59,102 nt of DNA from the NCBI GenBank assembly GCA_017883265.1, contig JADGNX010000003.1, forward strand, positions 1-59,102. The letters are read 5' to 3'. A program made the position numbers and the translations under genes. Below, in pieces: positions 20,112-29,987 of the stretch (position 1 is its first letter; every line of letters starts with the position of its first letter). The DNA is from Thermoanaerobaculia bacterium (GTDB lineage: Bacteria > Acidobacteriota > Thermoanaerobaculia > Gp7-AA8). The notes under the pieces are model-generated. The model ran no database searches. It saw only the letters and a list, made by a program, of their open reading frames with translations, and was not told the DNA's origin.

Positions 20112-21043
20112 AACGATTGCTCATCATCATGGTCGCGGGAGTCGCTGCAGGAATGCCGCTGGCTCGTGCCGACGTCACCAAGATCACCCAGGTGTACGAC
20201 GACGCCAAGGCGATCGATCGCTTCGCCGAGGCCAGCAAGCGCGGGGACCTGCCGAAAGACATCATCGAGCGGATCGTCGAACAGGACATCGATTTTCTGC
20301 GCGGGAAACGGACGGACGGGACGTTTCAATACGCCTCATACGAAAGGGTGGAATCAGGCAGGATCGGCGACAACTATTCGGTTCAGCCTTCCGCAGACAA
20401 CGAGCATCTCACCAAGATCGACCTCCGCGGCGACTTCGTCTATCGCCTGATTGTCGAGCTGCCGTCGCGGCGGATGATGGTCACCAAGAATCGGAAGCTG
20501 TGGCTGGACCGCGTGGAGGTCGAATACATACCGCAGGACAACTCCACGGCAAAGTCCCAGACGGTGAAGGTCGGCCAATGGCTGGCTCCAGGAGACGTGA
20601 AGACGTTTGAGCTGCCGGAGGTGGGGCGGCAGACGACGGCTCGGATCTGGATGCGAGCCGATAAGAAGGAGGGTTACGGCAACGTATCGCTGACGCTCCT
20701 GAAGGCTCGCGTGGCGGACAATCCGGACAGCCCCTACGCGGCGGTCGTGGCCAACGAGCGGGCCCTGGTGAAGGCCCTCGACTACGGCGATGCCGGATCG
20801 GTCCGGAACCTCGCAGGGCACATACGGGAGGGCCTGCAGGCCGAAATTGGAGTTTCTGCGGCCGGCATCGCCGCCCCTCCGCGAGGGCTGGAACCGATCG
20901 CGCCAGCATTGCCGCCGGCGGCTGATTCGGCTGCGATCGTCCGTGAGCTTCAGACGATCGAGGATCTGATGACCGGGACTGAGACGGAGCGGCGTGAAGG
21001 AGTCGACCGGCTCCATCAGTTGCTGCGACGAATCCGTCAGTAG
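20108..21043 (+). CDS. Secreted hypothetical protein
   Basis: Signal peptide MKRLLIIMVAGVAAGMPLARA; start overlaps the deoB stop (ATGA). No family recognised. Confidence 0.7.
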   Translation: MKRLLIIMVAGVAAGMPLARADVTKITQVYDDAKAIDRFAEASKRGDLPKDIIERIVEQDIDFLRGKRTDGTFQYASYERVESGRIGDNYSVQPSADNEHLTKIDLRGDFVYRLIVELPSRRMMVTKNRKLWLDRVEVEYIPQDNSTAKSQTVKVGQWLAPGDVKTFELPEVGRQTTARIWMRADKKEGYGNVSLTLLKARVADNPDSPYAAVVANERALVKALDYGDAGSVRNLAGHIREGLQAEIGVSAAGIAAPPRGLEPIAPALPPAADSAAIVRELQTIEDLMTGTETERREGVDRLHQLLRRIRQ

Positions 21044-21293
21044 GAGAGGGGCGAAGGTGTGGTCCGATACGCGAGGGCGCCTCCCGACTCCAAAGCGTCT
21101 GGACATCGCGGCGCCGTGCGTGTCGAGGCACCGGGCACTACGGCGGATATGGGCCGACGCCGGGGCGAGAAACCGGCGCCGATATGGCAGATCTGCTCGT
21201 GTCGGACTCAACCTATTGAGCCCCTGCGGTTTGACCGATCGCCGCTTATGGCTTAAGATGCCTCTCCCTTAGCCTTTCAGGAAGGAGCCTCTC

Positions 21294-21800
21294 TTGCCTC
21301 TCAAATCATTCAAAGTCGGGGAAAAACTCGTTTATCCCAACCATGGCGTAACCATCGTCGAGCAGATCGGCGAGTCCGCCGTGATGGGAGCGGGTGATAC
21401 GTATTACCACCTCAGACTCCTCGCGAACAACTCGCGTCTGATGGTCCCGATCAGCAACACAGACCGCGTCGGTCTGCGCCGGCTGTATCAGCAGAAGGAA
21501 ATCAAAGGTCTCATCTCGCTCCTCGAGGAGCGGGTCACCAAGGGCCATACCGATTGGAAAGGTCGTTACCGCGAGAACCTGGAAAAGATGAAAACAGGAC
21601 GTCTGGAGGATGTTGCAGACGTACTGAAGAATCTCAACGAGGTCTCGAAGAAGAAGAGCCTGTCGTTCCGCGAGAAGAAGATGTATGAGCGGGCGAAGTA
21701 TCTGATCGTGTCGGAAGTGGCGATCGTCAAGGGCATTCCGGAGCCGGAAGCCGAAGTCCTCATCGAGCGATCTCTCGACAAGTCGCTCGTCGGCCACTAG
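21294..21800 (+). CDS. CarD/CdnL-family transcriptional regulator
   Basis: FKVGEKLVYPNHGVTIVEQI, YYHLRLLANNSRLMVPISNTDRVGLRRL; TTG start with AGGAAGGAG upstream. Confidence 0.93.
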   Translation: MPLKSFKVGEKLVYPNHGVTIVEQIGESAVMGAGDTYYHLRLLANNSRLMVPISNTDRVGLRRLYQQKEIKGLISLLEERVTKGHTDWKGRYRENLEKMKTGRLEDVADVLKNLNEVSKKKSLSFREKKMYERAKYLIVSEVAIVKGIPEPEAEVLIERSLDKSLVGH

Positions 21801-21843
21801 CCTCCAGACCTTCCTCTCGCAGCGCGGTCCCGACCCTGCATCG

Positions 21844-21870
21844 AAAAGCCGCCCATCCCGGGCGGCTTTT
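21844..21870 (+). terminator. Rho-independent terminator-like hairpin after the CarD gene
   Basis: AAAAGCCGCCC-ATCCC-GGGCGGCTTTT: 7-bp GC stem flanked by A4/T4. Confidence 0.8.
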
Positions 21871-21939
21871 GTGCGTGCGCCGGATTGGATACGACGTCCG
21901 GCGTGGCTGGTAAGATAGCCGTCAGGAGCGCCATTCATC

Positions 21940-22836
21940 TTGTCAGCACGTCCGCAGCTTCCATCCTGGATCCGGGAGAAGAGGATCAATCTCCAGCAGT
22001 TGCATGAGGTCAAGAGCCTCTTCCGAGCCCGCGACCTCCATTCCGTCTGCGAGTCGCTGGCCTGTCCCAACCGGACGGAATGTTTTTCCCGTGGTACGGC
22101 GACCTTCATGATTCTCGGCGACGTCTGCACGCGGTCGTGTGGCTTCTGCAATGTCGAGACGGGGCGCCCGTGGGCTCCCCCCTCGCCCGACGAGCCGCAA
22201 GCGGTCGCCGAGGCCGCGGTGCGCATGGGACTGCAGCACGTGGTCGTCACGTCGGTCACCCGCGACGATCTCTCTGACGGCGGAGCTCGGCACTTCGCAG
22301 AGACGATCGCCGCGCTGCGGATTGCGCTCCCCGATTCGGCCATCGAAGTCCTGACCCCCGATTTCCGCGGCAATCTCGACGCAGTGCAGATCGTCGTCGA
22401 GGCCCGCCCCGATTACTACAACCACAACGTCGAGACCGTTCCCCGTCTGTACGATTACGTCCGTCCTGGTTCACGCTTCGACCGTTCGCTGTCCGTCCTC
22501 GAGCACGTCAGGAGCGCCGATCCATCGATCGTCAGGAAGTCGGGGATCATGCTCGGACTGGGAGAGCGACGCGACGAGGTCATCGACGTTCTCCACCGTC
22601 TTTTCAGTTCCGGATGTGAGATCGTCACGATCGGCCAGTACCTGCAGCCGAAGAAGGAGAAGCTGGACGTCGTCGAGTACGTGCACCCTGACGTCTTCGC
22701 CGAGTTTCGGGAGATCGGTGAGGCCATCGGTTTCCGCGCAGTGTTCTCCGGCCCCTTCGTCCGGTCGTCCTACATGGCCGATGTCGTAGCGACGCGCGCC
22801 GGGTACGGAGCATCGGCGGGCGCACTAGGCTCTTGA
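21940..22836 (+). CDS. lipA: Lipoyl synthase
   Basis: CESLACPNRTECFSRGTATFMILGDVCTRSCGFCNVETGRP; radical SAM CxxxCxxC and N-terminal Cys cluster. Confidence 0.95.
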   Translation: MSARPQLPSWIREKRINLQQLHEVKSLFRARDLHSVCESLACPNRTECFSRGTATFMILGDVCTRSCGFCNVETGRPWAPPSPDEPQAVAEAAVRMGLQHVVVTSVTRDDLSDGGARHFAETIAALRIALPDSAIEVLTPDFRGNLDAVQIVVEARPDYYNHNVETVPRLYDYVRPGSRFDRSLSVLEHVRSADPSIVRKSGIMLGLGERRDEVIDVLHRLFSSGCEIVTIGQYLQPKKEKLDVVEYVHPDVFAEFREIGEAIGFRAVFSGPFVRSSYMADVVATRAGYGASAGALGS

Positions 22837-22870
22837 ACATGGGGAATGGGGGGCTTGTGAGTCGCATTTC

Positions 22871-22912
22871 GAAACCAGAAACCAGAACCGCCTTCTTCTG
22901 GTTTCTGGTTTC
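22871..22912. repeat. Perfect 17-bp inverted repeat GAAACCAGAAACCAGAA / TTCTGGTTTCTGGTTTC, 8-nt loop
   Basis: 22871-22887 and 22896-22912 are exact reverse complements; TAGTTTCTGGTTTC follows as another half-unit. Confidence 0.9.
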
Positions 22913-23011
22913 TAGTTTCTGGTTTCCTCATCTCGTCGGTCTGAGGCGAAGCCTCGTTAGTGGTCCATTCCGCACCCCTGGCGACGGCGGACTGAGCGCT
23001 GGGAGCCTCCG

Positions 23012-23956
23012 GTGACCGGAACGCTGAAGAAACCGCGCAGCATCGACCCGGAAGCACCGGAGAAGAGCCAGTTCTTCGTGACGTTTCTGCCGATCTACCT
23101 CGACTTCCTCACAGTCGAGAAGGGTCTGGCTCCCAACTCGCTGGCGGCATACCGGCGGGATCTCCGGCACTTCGGGCATTTTCTTCAAGACCAGAGTCTC
23201 GAGCTGTCGGGTGTGGAGCGCCTCCACCTGGTACGCTATTTTCAAAGTCTGCGCAGCGCCGGGATCTCGGCCCGATCGGTGGCGCGGGCCCTGGCGGCAA
23301 TCCGCGGTCTTTTTCGTTTTCTCAGTACCGAGAAGCACCTCGAGCGCGATCCGACTGAGAATCTCGAGAATCCGAAACTCTGGTCGAGCCTGCCGCGCAC
23401 CCTCCATGCCACGGAGATCGAAGCCCTCCTCCGCGCGCCGGACGTTTCGAGCTCAGCCGGGCTTCGCGATCGGGCGATGCTGGAGCTCCTCTATGCCACA
23501 GGCCTCAGGGTAAGCGAGCTCATCCATGTCAAGCTGGAGGACCTTGTCATGGATGCCGGCTTCCTGCGAACCATCGGCAAGGGATCGAAGGAGCGGATCG
23601 TCCCTTTCGGCGATTCGGCGAAGGAGGCCATGCTCGACTACATCGAGCGCGGCCGCTCGTCATTCCAGAAGCACGGCGATCCTCACCTTTTTCTCACGAA
23701 CCGGGGACGGCCGATGTCCCGTCAGCTCTTCTGGATGAACATCGTCCGGTATGCCCGGCAGGCGGGTATCGAGGTCCACATCTCGCCTCACGTCCTCCGC
23801 CATTCCTTCGCCACGCATCTGCTGGAGAACGGAGCGGACCTCCGAAGCGTCCAAATGATGCTGGGCCATGCAGATATCTCGACCACTCAGATTTACACTC
23901 ACATTTCGAGGGCCCGGCTGCAGAAGCTCTACGACGCCTATCATCCGCGGGCATAA
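23012..23956 (+). CDS. Tyrosine recombinase XerC/XerD-like
   Basis: Core-binding N-domain; ATGLRVSEL, PHVLRHSFATHLLENGADLRSVQMMLGHADISTTQIYTH (HxxR...H...Y). Confidence 0.93.
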   Translation: MTGTLKKPRSIDPEAPEKSQFFVTFLPIYLDFLTVEKGLAPNSLAAYRRDLRHFGHFLQDQSLELSGVERLHLVRYFQSLRSAGISARSVARALAAIRGLFRFLSTEKHLERDPTENLENPKLWSSLPRTLHATEIEALLRAPDVSSSAGLRDRAMLELLYATGLRVSELIHVKLEDLVMDAGFLRTIGKGSKERIVPFGDSAKEAMLDYIERGRSSFQKHGDPHLFLTNRGRPMSRQLFWMNIVRYARQAGIEVHISPHVLRHSFATHLLENGADLRSVQMMLGHADISTTQIYTHISRARLQKLYDAYHPRA

Positions 23957-23990
23957 AGGGTTGTCGTCGCACGTTTTGCGGAGAAGTCCA

Positions 23991-24728
23991 ATGAAACATA
24001 ACCGTCTGATCCGCTTCATCCTGGGCCTCAGCCTGCTCGCAGGAACCGCCGCAAGGGCAGATATCGTCCTTTTCAGCGATGGGAGAGCCCTCAAGGTCCA
24101 GTCGTATGTGGCAACAGAAGATACCCTCGATCTGACACTGCCTGGCGGCGGCAAGGTCAGCGTGCCGCTTCACCGGGTGGAGCGCATCGTCAACGATGAA
24201 GTGTTACCGCCGCAGGCGGCCGCTGAGATCAAGAAGATCATCGAGGCTGAAGGTGTCTTCCCAAAACGTTCCTGGCGATTCAACGAAGCCAGCGCCCCTC
24301 TGTTCAAGACGAGGTACAACCAGACCATCATCGACGCTGCCCGGAAATTCGATGTCGATGCCGCGCTCGTCTCCGCGGTGATCAAGGCGGAATCCGATTA
24401 CGATCCGCATACTCTCTCCAACAAAGGGGCGCGAGGATTGATGCAGCTCATGCCGGCGACGGCGGAGCGATTCGGCGTCACCGATTCTTTCGACCCGGTG
24501 GCAAACATCTATGCCGGCACGCGTTACCTTCGCTGGCTGCTCGAGACCTTCCAGGGGAACGCCGATCTGGCCGTGGCGGCCTACAACGCCGGCGAGGGAA
24601 ATGTCTGGAAGTACAACGGGGTGCCTCCTTTCCGGGAGACGGTGACTTACATCCACCGGATCGCGAACCACATCCTGCGTGGTGCCGCGGCGTCCGTCCC
24701 GTCCGCGACTGCTGCGGCATCGCGGTAG
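23991..24728 (+). CDS. Lytic transglycosylase (SLT domain), secreted
   Basis: Signal peptide; VSAVIKAESDYDPHTLSNKGARGLMQLMPATAERFGV, AYNAGEGNV. Confidence 0.93.
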   Translation: MKHNRLIRFILGLSLLAGTAARADIVLFSDGRALKVQSYVATEDTLDLTLPGGGKVSVPLHRVERIVNDEVLPPQAAAEIKKIIEAEGVFPKRSWRFNEASAPLFKTRYNQTIIDAARKFDVDAALVSAVIKAESDYDPHTLSNKGARGLMQLMPATAERFGVTDSFDPVANIYAGTRYLRWLLETFQGNADLAVAAYNAGEGNVWKYNGVPPFRETVTYIHRIANHILRGAAASVPSATAAASR

Positions 24729-24793
24729 ACCAGCGACCCCTTACCGCAACGAGCGCCCCTTCGTCGAGCTCTTCGATTCTGTTACGCCATGAA

Positions 24794-26797
24794 TCAGCTG
24801 GTGGTGACGGCGGGGGCCAGGAGCGTGGTCTCGTTGTCGGCGAGGTTATGCCCGCTCACCGGCAGTTGATCGAACCGCAGCACCATGACAGTCCTGTCGT
24901 CGTCGGCCGGGCGAGTGCCCGAATGGCGCGCCACCGCCGCCAGGATCGTCTCCTGGATCTCGGGTGGCATCTGCCCTGAAACCGCGGCCAGAAGCGCTTC
25001 GAGCTGGTCGAATCCGAACGGCTCGCCTGTTTCGTCCTGAGCCTCCACAATGCCGTCGGAGAGGTAAACGAGCGCGTCGCCTTCGTGTAGATCGAGCTCT
25101 ACCGTTCTGGCCGTCGCGTTGTTCCGCACGCCGAGCGGCAGCGAGGGACACTCGATGGCGTAGGGCGGCTCGCCGGCGCGCAGCAGGTACGGGTAGAGGT
25201 GGCCGGCGTTGGTGTGGCGGATCCTGGCGTGCTCGAAATCGAAGATGGTGAAGGCCAGCGTCATGAAGGCGCGGCGCTCGGTCGACCGGTGCACGAGATC
25301 GTTGAGGCGGGCGAAGATCGAGAGCTCGTCGGCCCCTTCCTCCACCAGGGTGGTGATTGCGGCTTTGACCATAGCCATGACCAGACCGGTGGACAGTCCA
25401 TGTCCCGAGACGTCGCCGATGGCCACGCCGAGCCGCGACTTGTCGATCGAGAAGAGATCGTAGTAGTCGCCGCCGATCGAGGCGGTCGGTTCAAAGTGTG
25501 CCGAGAAGGTGACTCCTCGAAGGCGCGGACCTTCCTTCGGCAGAAGGTTCCTTTGAATCGAGGCGGCGATGTCGATCTCGCTCTGAAGGCGCTCCTTCTC
25601 GGCGACCTTCACCAGGAGCGAGGCGATCGATTCGGTCATGTGGTCGAACGACTGGGCCATCTGTCCCAGCTGATTGCGCGGCTTCATGGCGATCCGGTAC
25701 GAGAAGTCGCCGCGCTCGACTGCCTGGGTGCCCTTCTCGATCCGGTTCACGGCGCGAGAGATCGAGAATATGAGGATGGCCGCGAAGAGCGAGGCCATCA
25801 CATAGATCAGCATGAGGAGAGCAACCACGCCGACGATGATCCGAACGAGGATGCGGATGTACTCGTCGTTCGATGCTCCGAAGTAGAACTGCACCAGATT
25901 GCTGATGGGGTTCGAAATGAACGTGAAGAGCTGATGGTCGGCGGCTGTGCCGCCGGTTTCCCAGTTCGTGAGATCGGTCAGATCGCCCCAGATGACCCGG
26001 TTCAGCCCCCAGGCGCGCCGGAAGAAGGAGTTGAAGTTATCCCCTGTCTCGATCTCGATGTCCTGGTCCTTCTTGCGGACACGGATCTTGTTGCCGCTGC
26101 TATCGCGGTGGTTACGGGTCTGCTCGAAAGAGATGATCATGCCTCCCTGTTCCTCGAGCCATTTCACCCATTCCTTGTCCAGCGGCTGCACGAAGACCAC
26201 CGACCTGTTGTCGGGGGAGTATTGCCGCGCGGAAACGAAGAGCGGCGCCGAATCGCGCCAGGCCGTTCCGCTGAACGTCGTTTTCCTCAGCCATTCAGGC
26301 AGCTTCTCCGTCGAGCCGTCGGCACTGTCGTAGATCTCCAGAGTCGAGAGACCGTCGGTCGGCTTCTTCCCCAGCATGGCGTATTCGAGGCTCCATGCCT
26401 CCATCTGCCCGAGGGTGGTCTGGCGCTCTCCGCGCAGGGCGGCCTGGCTCATCACCCCGGCCGTGGTCCAGGCCACGATGAAGCCGAGCACGGTCATCAG
26501 GATGAAGGGGAGTACGCCGATGAGAACGTAGCTGAGGAACAGCCGCCGGCCGACGCGCCAGAAGACCTTGCGCAGAATCCACCGGATAGCCAAAGCGATC
26601 CAGTAGAGGGTGATGGCCAGCAGAATCAGCCAGGCCAGGAATGAGATGAAGCCGAGGAACCCGGAGCTCCGGTGAAACATCCGAAGCAGCCGCGACACCT
26701 GGCTGTCGACGATCAGAGCGGCGAGTGCGACGAGCCAGACCACCAGTGCCCGGCTGGCGATCCTGCGCGCAGTCTTGTTGCTCGTGGTCTCAGGCAT
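24794..26797 (-). CDS. Membrane PP2C/SpoIIE (RsbU-type) serine phosphatase with HAMP domain
   Basis: TM segments, HAMP (ISRAVNRIEKGTQAVERGDFSYRI), IQRNLLPKEGPRLRGVTFSAHFEPTASIGGDYYDLF, GDVSGHGLSTGLVMAMVK. Confidence 0.92.
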   Translation of the reverse strand: MPETTSNKTARRIASRALVVWLVALAALIVDSQVSRLLRMFHRSSGFLGFISFLAWLILLAITLYWIALAIRWILRKVFWRVGRRLFLSYVLIGVLPFILMTVLGFIVAWTTAGVMSQAALRGERQTTLGQMEAWSLEYAMLGKKPTDGLSTLEIYDSADGSTEKLPEWLRKTTFSGTAWRDSAPLFVSARQYSPDNRSVVFVQPLDKEWVKWLEEQGGMIISFEQTRNHRDSSGNKIRVRKKDQDIEIETGDNFNSFFRRAWGLNRVIWGDLTDLTNWETGGTAADHQLFTFISNPISNLVQFYFGASNDEYIRILVRIIVGVVALLMLIYVMASLFAAILIFSISRAVNRIEKGTQAVERGDFSYRIAMKPRNQLGQMAQSFDHMTESIASLLVKVAEKERLQSEIDIAASIQRNLLPKEGPRLRGVTFSAHFEPTASIGGDYYDLFSIDKSRLGVAIGDVSGHGLSTGLVMAMVKAAITTLVEEGADELSIFARLNDLVHRSTERRAFMTLAFTIFDFEHARIRHTNAGHLYPYLLRAGEPPYAIECPSLPLGVRNNATARTVELDLHEGDALVYLSDGIVEAQDETGEPFGFDQLEALLAAVSGQMPPEIQETILAAVARHSGTRPADDDRTVMVLRFDQLPVSGHNLADNETTLLAPAVTTS

Positions 26798-26954
26798 TTT
26801 CTTGTGGTCCGTTCGTCCCTACGATATCAATCGGCAAGCCGTGCCGACGCAACGGACTGGCTCCTCCGCGCTTGAAGAGTCATGCGGCGCGGATTCGGCT
26901 AAACAGGTTCCCTGAGTTATACGACAGATCTTGAAGAGAGTTACAGCCCGCAGC

Positions 26955-28121
26955 TCAGATCTCGCGGAGGGCGCGGGTGATCGGAAGACGAGCGGCGCTG
27001 ATCGCCGGCAGCAGGCCCCCGATCACCCCGGCGACGACGGCCAGCAGGATGCCGCGGAGTGCCACCGCAGGCCCCATGTTGAAATTGAAGGCGACCTCGG
27101 AGAAGGTCTTGAAATTGGTCGTTCCGGTGGAGATGAGATTGACCGGCAACGCCAGGAGCACTCCGGCCAGCCCTCCCAGCAGGGAGACGAATGCGCTCTC
27201 GATGACGACGGTCATGAGGATTGCCCGACGCTTGAAGCCGAGCGCCCGGAGCGTCGCCAGCTCGCGGGTGCGGCTGGCAACGGCTGTGAACATGGTATTC
27301 ATCGCTCCGAGAGTGGCCCCGATGACCATGAAAAACGTGACGAATCCGACCAGGACCTTGATCCCGACGAGGCCGCTGGTCTGTTCGTCGTAATACTGAT
27401 ACTCGCTCTTGGCCTGGAGCTTGAGGCGGTTGTCGTTGTCGACTGCCGCCTTGATGCTCGTGGCGGCGTCGTGATCGGCCGGACGGATGACCACTGTGGA
27501 GTAGGACTCGCGCTTTCTCACAGAGCCGAGGTAGCCGACGTCAGTCCAGATCTCGGAATCGAAGCTGGTTCCTGCGCCGTCGAAGATGCCGACCACGTTC
27601 CAGTCCTGCGGTCCGAAGTGGAAGCTGTCGCCGACGTTGCAACCGACGAAGCGGTCGCGAATTCTGCGGGAGACAATGACCTCGTTCACTCCCGGCCGGA
27701 ACATCCGCCCTTCGATCACTTTCAGGTAGGGACGCATTTCGAAGCCCATGGGTGTCACACCTCGGACATTGACGTTCGAGCCCTTCGGATTGTCCTTTTT
27801 CGGCAGCTTGAAAACGATGATGATCTCGGGTGAGATGACCGGCTGTCCCTGAGCATCTTTCTGAATGCCCGGCAGCGTTCGCAGGACCTGAAACTTCGCC
27901 TTGTCCACCCAACTGTCGAGCTCAGTGTCAGAGCCATCGCGCATGATCATCAGGTTGTCCTTCGATCCGGTGGAGATGATCGCGGAATTGACTCCATTCG
28001 ATAGCGCCATCATCGACAGCATCACAGCGATGACGATTCCGATCCCCAGTACCGACATGAGGGTGGAGACGCGGCGGCTGCTGATATTGCCGATGTTGTA
28101 CTTGAGAGGTATGGCCATCAC
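26955..28121 (-). CDS. ABC transporter permease, FtsX/MacB family
   Basis: SVLGIGIVIAVMLSMMALSNGV N-terminus, ASRTRELATLRALGFKRRAI near the C-terminal TM block. Confidence 0.88.
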   Translation of the reverse strand: MMAIPLKYNIGNISSRRVSTLMSVLGIGIVIAVMLSMMALSNGVNSAIISTGSKDNLMIMRDGSDTELDSWVDKAKFQVLRTLPGIQKDAQGQPVISPEIIIVFKLPKKDNPKGSNVNVRGVTPMGFEMRPYLKVIEGRMFRPGVNEVIVSRRIRDRFVGCNVGDSFHFGPQDWNVVGIFDGAGTSFDSEIWTDVGYLGSVRKRESYSTVVIRPADHDAATSIKAAVDNDNRLKLQAKSEYQYYDEQTSGLVGIKVLVGFVTFFMVIGATLGAMNTMFTAVASRTRELATLRALGFKRRAILMTVVIESAFVSLLGGLAGVLLALPVNLISTGTTNFKTFSEVAFNFNMGPAVALRGILLAVVAGVIGGLLPAISAARLPITRALREI

Positions 28122-29260
28122 ACCACCTTCCGGAGGCCGTCGACGACGCTCAGGTTCGCCGCGCGATACGCCGGGTATCCACCGGCCACGATGCCCACGA
28201 GCGCCGAGGCGCCGAGGCAGAGCGCCACCGTCTGCCAGTACACTCTGAACCCTGCCAGAAAGCCCGACGTCGCTCTGGCCATGTCGAACACTTGATAGAA
28301 ACCCTTCGCCGCGAGCGTACCGGCGAGGCCGCCGAAGAGCGTGAGCAGAACGAACTCGACGAGCATTAGCCCGAGCACGAGTCCGGGGCGATACCCGAGG
28401 GCCTTCAACACTGCAATCTCGGTCACGCGCTCGCGCGCGGACATGCTCATGGTGATCGCCGCCAGGAGGATGACCATGAAGATGGCGCAGACGCTGACAC
28501 TGGTGAAGAGGAGCTTGATGTTGCCCATCATGGAGATGAAGTTCTTCTGGAACTCCTTCTCCGTGAATGTCTCAGTCGGATACTCGGAGTTCTTGAACAT
28601 TTCGTCGATCTGCTGACTCACCGCGGCCATCTTCCGCGTATCGCTCACCCGGACCCAGACCGTGCCGGTGAGACCCTGCCCTCCCAGTCCCGCTTCGCGA
28701 AAGTACTCCGTGTGGAAGTAGAGCGACGATACGTTGACCGGGTGGTAGTAGACGCCGCGGATGGTCAGCTGCGGATCGAACGGAAAGATGGTTCCTTTCA
28801 GGACGATCTTCTGCCCCACCTTCCAGTCGAAACGCTTGAGAAGCTCCGGACCTACGAGGCAACCCTGACGGTCCGCTTTGAAGGCTTCGAACTGCGCCGG
28901 ATCGATGGCATAGTCGGTCCAGACGGCCTTCATCTTGTCGGCATCGACGGCGAAGTTCGCGAAGAAGTTGCGTGAGTCTTTGTAGTAAGCCCCGATCCAC
29001 TGCAGTTTGGCCGTCTCGGCGACGCCGGGAACCTCTCGGATCTTCTGCTCGTGCGAATACGGGAGCATCGTCGTCAGTGAGATCGCCGACTGGACTGCCA
29101 GACGATCGACGCCGGACGCCTCGCTGGCATTGTCGAAAGTGGCCAGGATCGAAAGGAGCGTGGTGACGAAGAAGAAGATGGCCGCCATCAGACAGACTGT
29201 CAGGAGCGATCTAACTTTGTTGCGGAAGAGATTGCCTCGAATGAGGTGAAGGAATCGCAT
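28118..29260 (-). CDS. ABC transporter permease, FtsX/MacB family
   Basis: MRFLHLIRGNLFRNKVRSLLTV; SARERVTEIAVLKALGYRPGLVLGLMLVE. Confidence 0.88.
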   Translation of the reverse strand: MRFLHLIRGNLFRNKVRSLLTVCLMAAIFFFVTTLLSILATFDNASEASGVDRLAVQSAISLTTMLPYSHEQKIREVPGVAETAKLQWIGAYYKDSRNFFANFAVDADKMKAVWTDYAIDPAQFEAFKADRQGCLVGPELLKRFDWKVGQKIVLKGTIFPFDPQLTIRGVYYHPVNVSSLYFHTEYFREAGLGGQGLTGTVWVRVSDTRKMAAVSQQIDEMFKNSEYPTETFTEKEFQKNFISMMGNIKLLFTSVSVCAIFMVILLAAITMSMSARERVTEIAVLKALGYRPGLVLGLMLVEFVLLTLFGGLAGTLAAKGFYQVFDMARATSGFLAGFRVYWQTVALCLGASALVGIVAGGYPAYRAANLSVVDGLRKVV

Positions 29261-29262
29261 GG

Positions 29263-29979
29263 CTATGTCCTCACGACGGCCGGTTCGGCCTCGTAGCCGT
29301 ACTGTCCCTCGGCCAGAACCCCTTTATCGAGGTGCAGGGCGTGCTTCGCCCTGCCGGCCGCCTTCGGATCGTGGGTCACCATGACGATGGTCTTTTCGAA
29401 CTCGGCGTTCAGCCGCTGAAGAAGATCGAGGGTCTCGTCGGCATTCTTCGCGTCGAGGTCGCCGGTCGGCTCATCGGCCACCAGAATGGTCGGATCGGTG
29501 ACGATGGCCCGGGCGATGGCTACGCGCTGCTCCTGACCGCCGGAGAGCTGACGCGGATAGTGAGTCATCCGATCGGCCAGCCCGACGATGGCCAGAGCGT
29601 TCTCGACGTGCTGCTTGCGCTGTTTCCTGTTGAGCTTCGTCAGCAGGAGCGGCAGCTCGACGTTCTCCGCGGCATTCAGCACCGGAATGAGGTTGTACAT
29701 CTGGAAGATGAAACCGACGTGTCGCGCCCGCCAGCTGGCCAGAGCGGTCTCGCTATAGGAGGAGACTTCCTGACCGTCCACGAGGATCCGGCCGCTGGTC
29801 GGGCGATCGATGCCGGCGATCAGGTTCAGCAGAGTCGTCTTGCCGGAGCCCGAAGGCCCCATCAGGGCGAGAAAATCTCCGCGCGGTACTCCGAGCGTGA
29901 TGCCGTTGAGCACAGGGATTTCGAACTGATCCCGTTTGTAGACCTTGCGCACATCGTGAATCTCAACCAGGGTCTCCAC
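29263..29979 (-). CDS. ABC transporter ATP-binding protein (LolD/MacB-type)
   Basis: [12 protein letters not shown] Walker [15 protein letters not shown] signature, [12 protein letters not shown] Walker B. Confidence 0.95.
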   Translation of the reverse strand: METLVEIHDVRKVYKRDQFEIPVLNGITLGVPRGDFLALMGPSGSGKTTLLNLIAGIDRPTSGRILVDGQEVSSYSETALASWRARHVGFIFQMYNLIPVLNAAENVELPLLLTKLNRKQRKQHVENALAIVGLADRMTHYPRQLSGGQEQRVAIARAIVTDPTILVADEPTGDLDAKNADETLDLLQRLNAEFEKTIVMVTHDPKAAGRAKHALHLDKGVLAEGQYGYEAEPAVVRT

Positions 29980-29987
29980 ACGCCCTC

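Noticed and set aside
21044-21293. Possible structured RNA or tRNA between the secreted protein and carD
   Set aside because: Some GC-rich inverted segments (e.g. GGCGCCG/CGGCGCC-like) but no tRNA or known RNA consensus recognised.
23012-23956. Integrase marking a mobile island
   Set aside because: The protein looks like housekeeping XerC/XerD, with housekeeping neighbours and no att-like tRNA or mobility genes.
25199-26644. 481-aa plus-strand ORF
   Set aside because: Antisense to the SpoIIE/HAMP phosphatase gene, no domain recognised.
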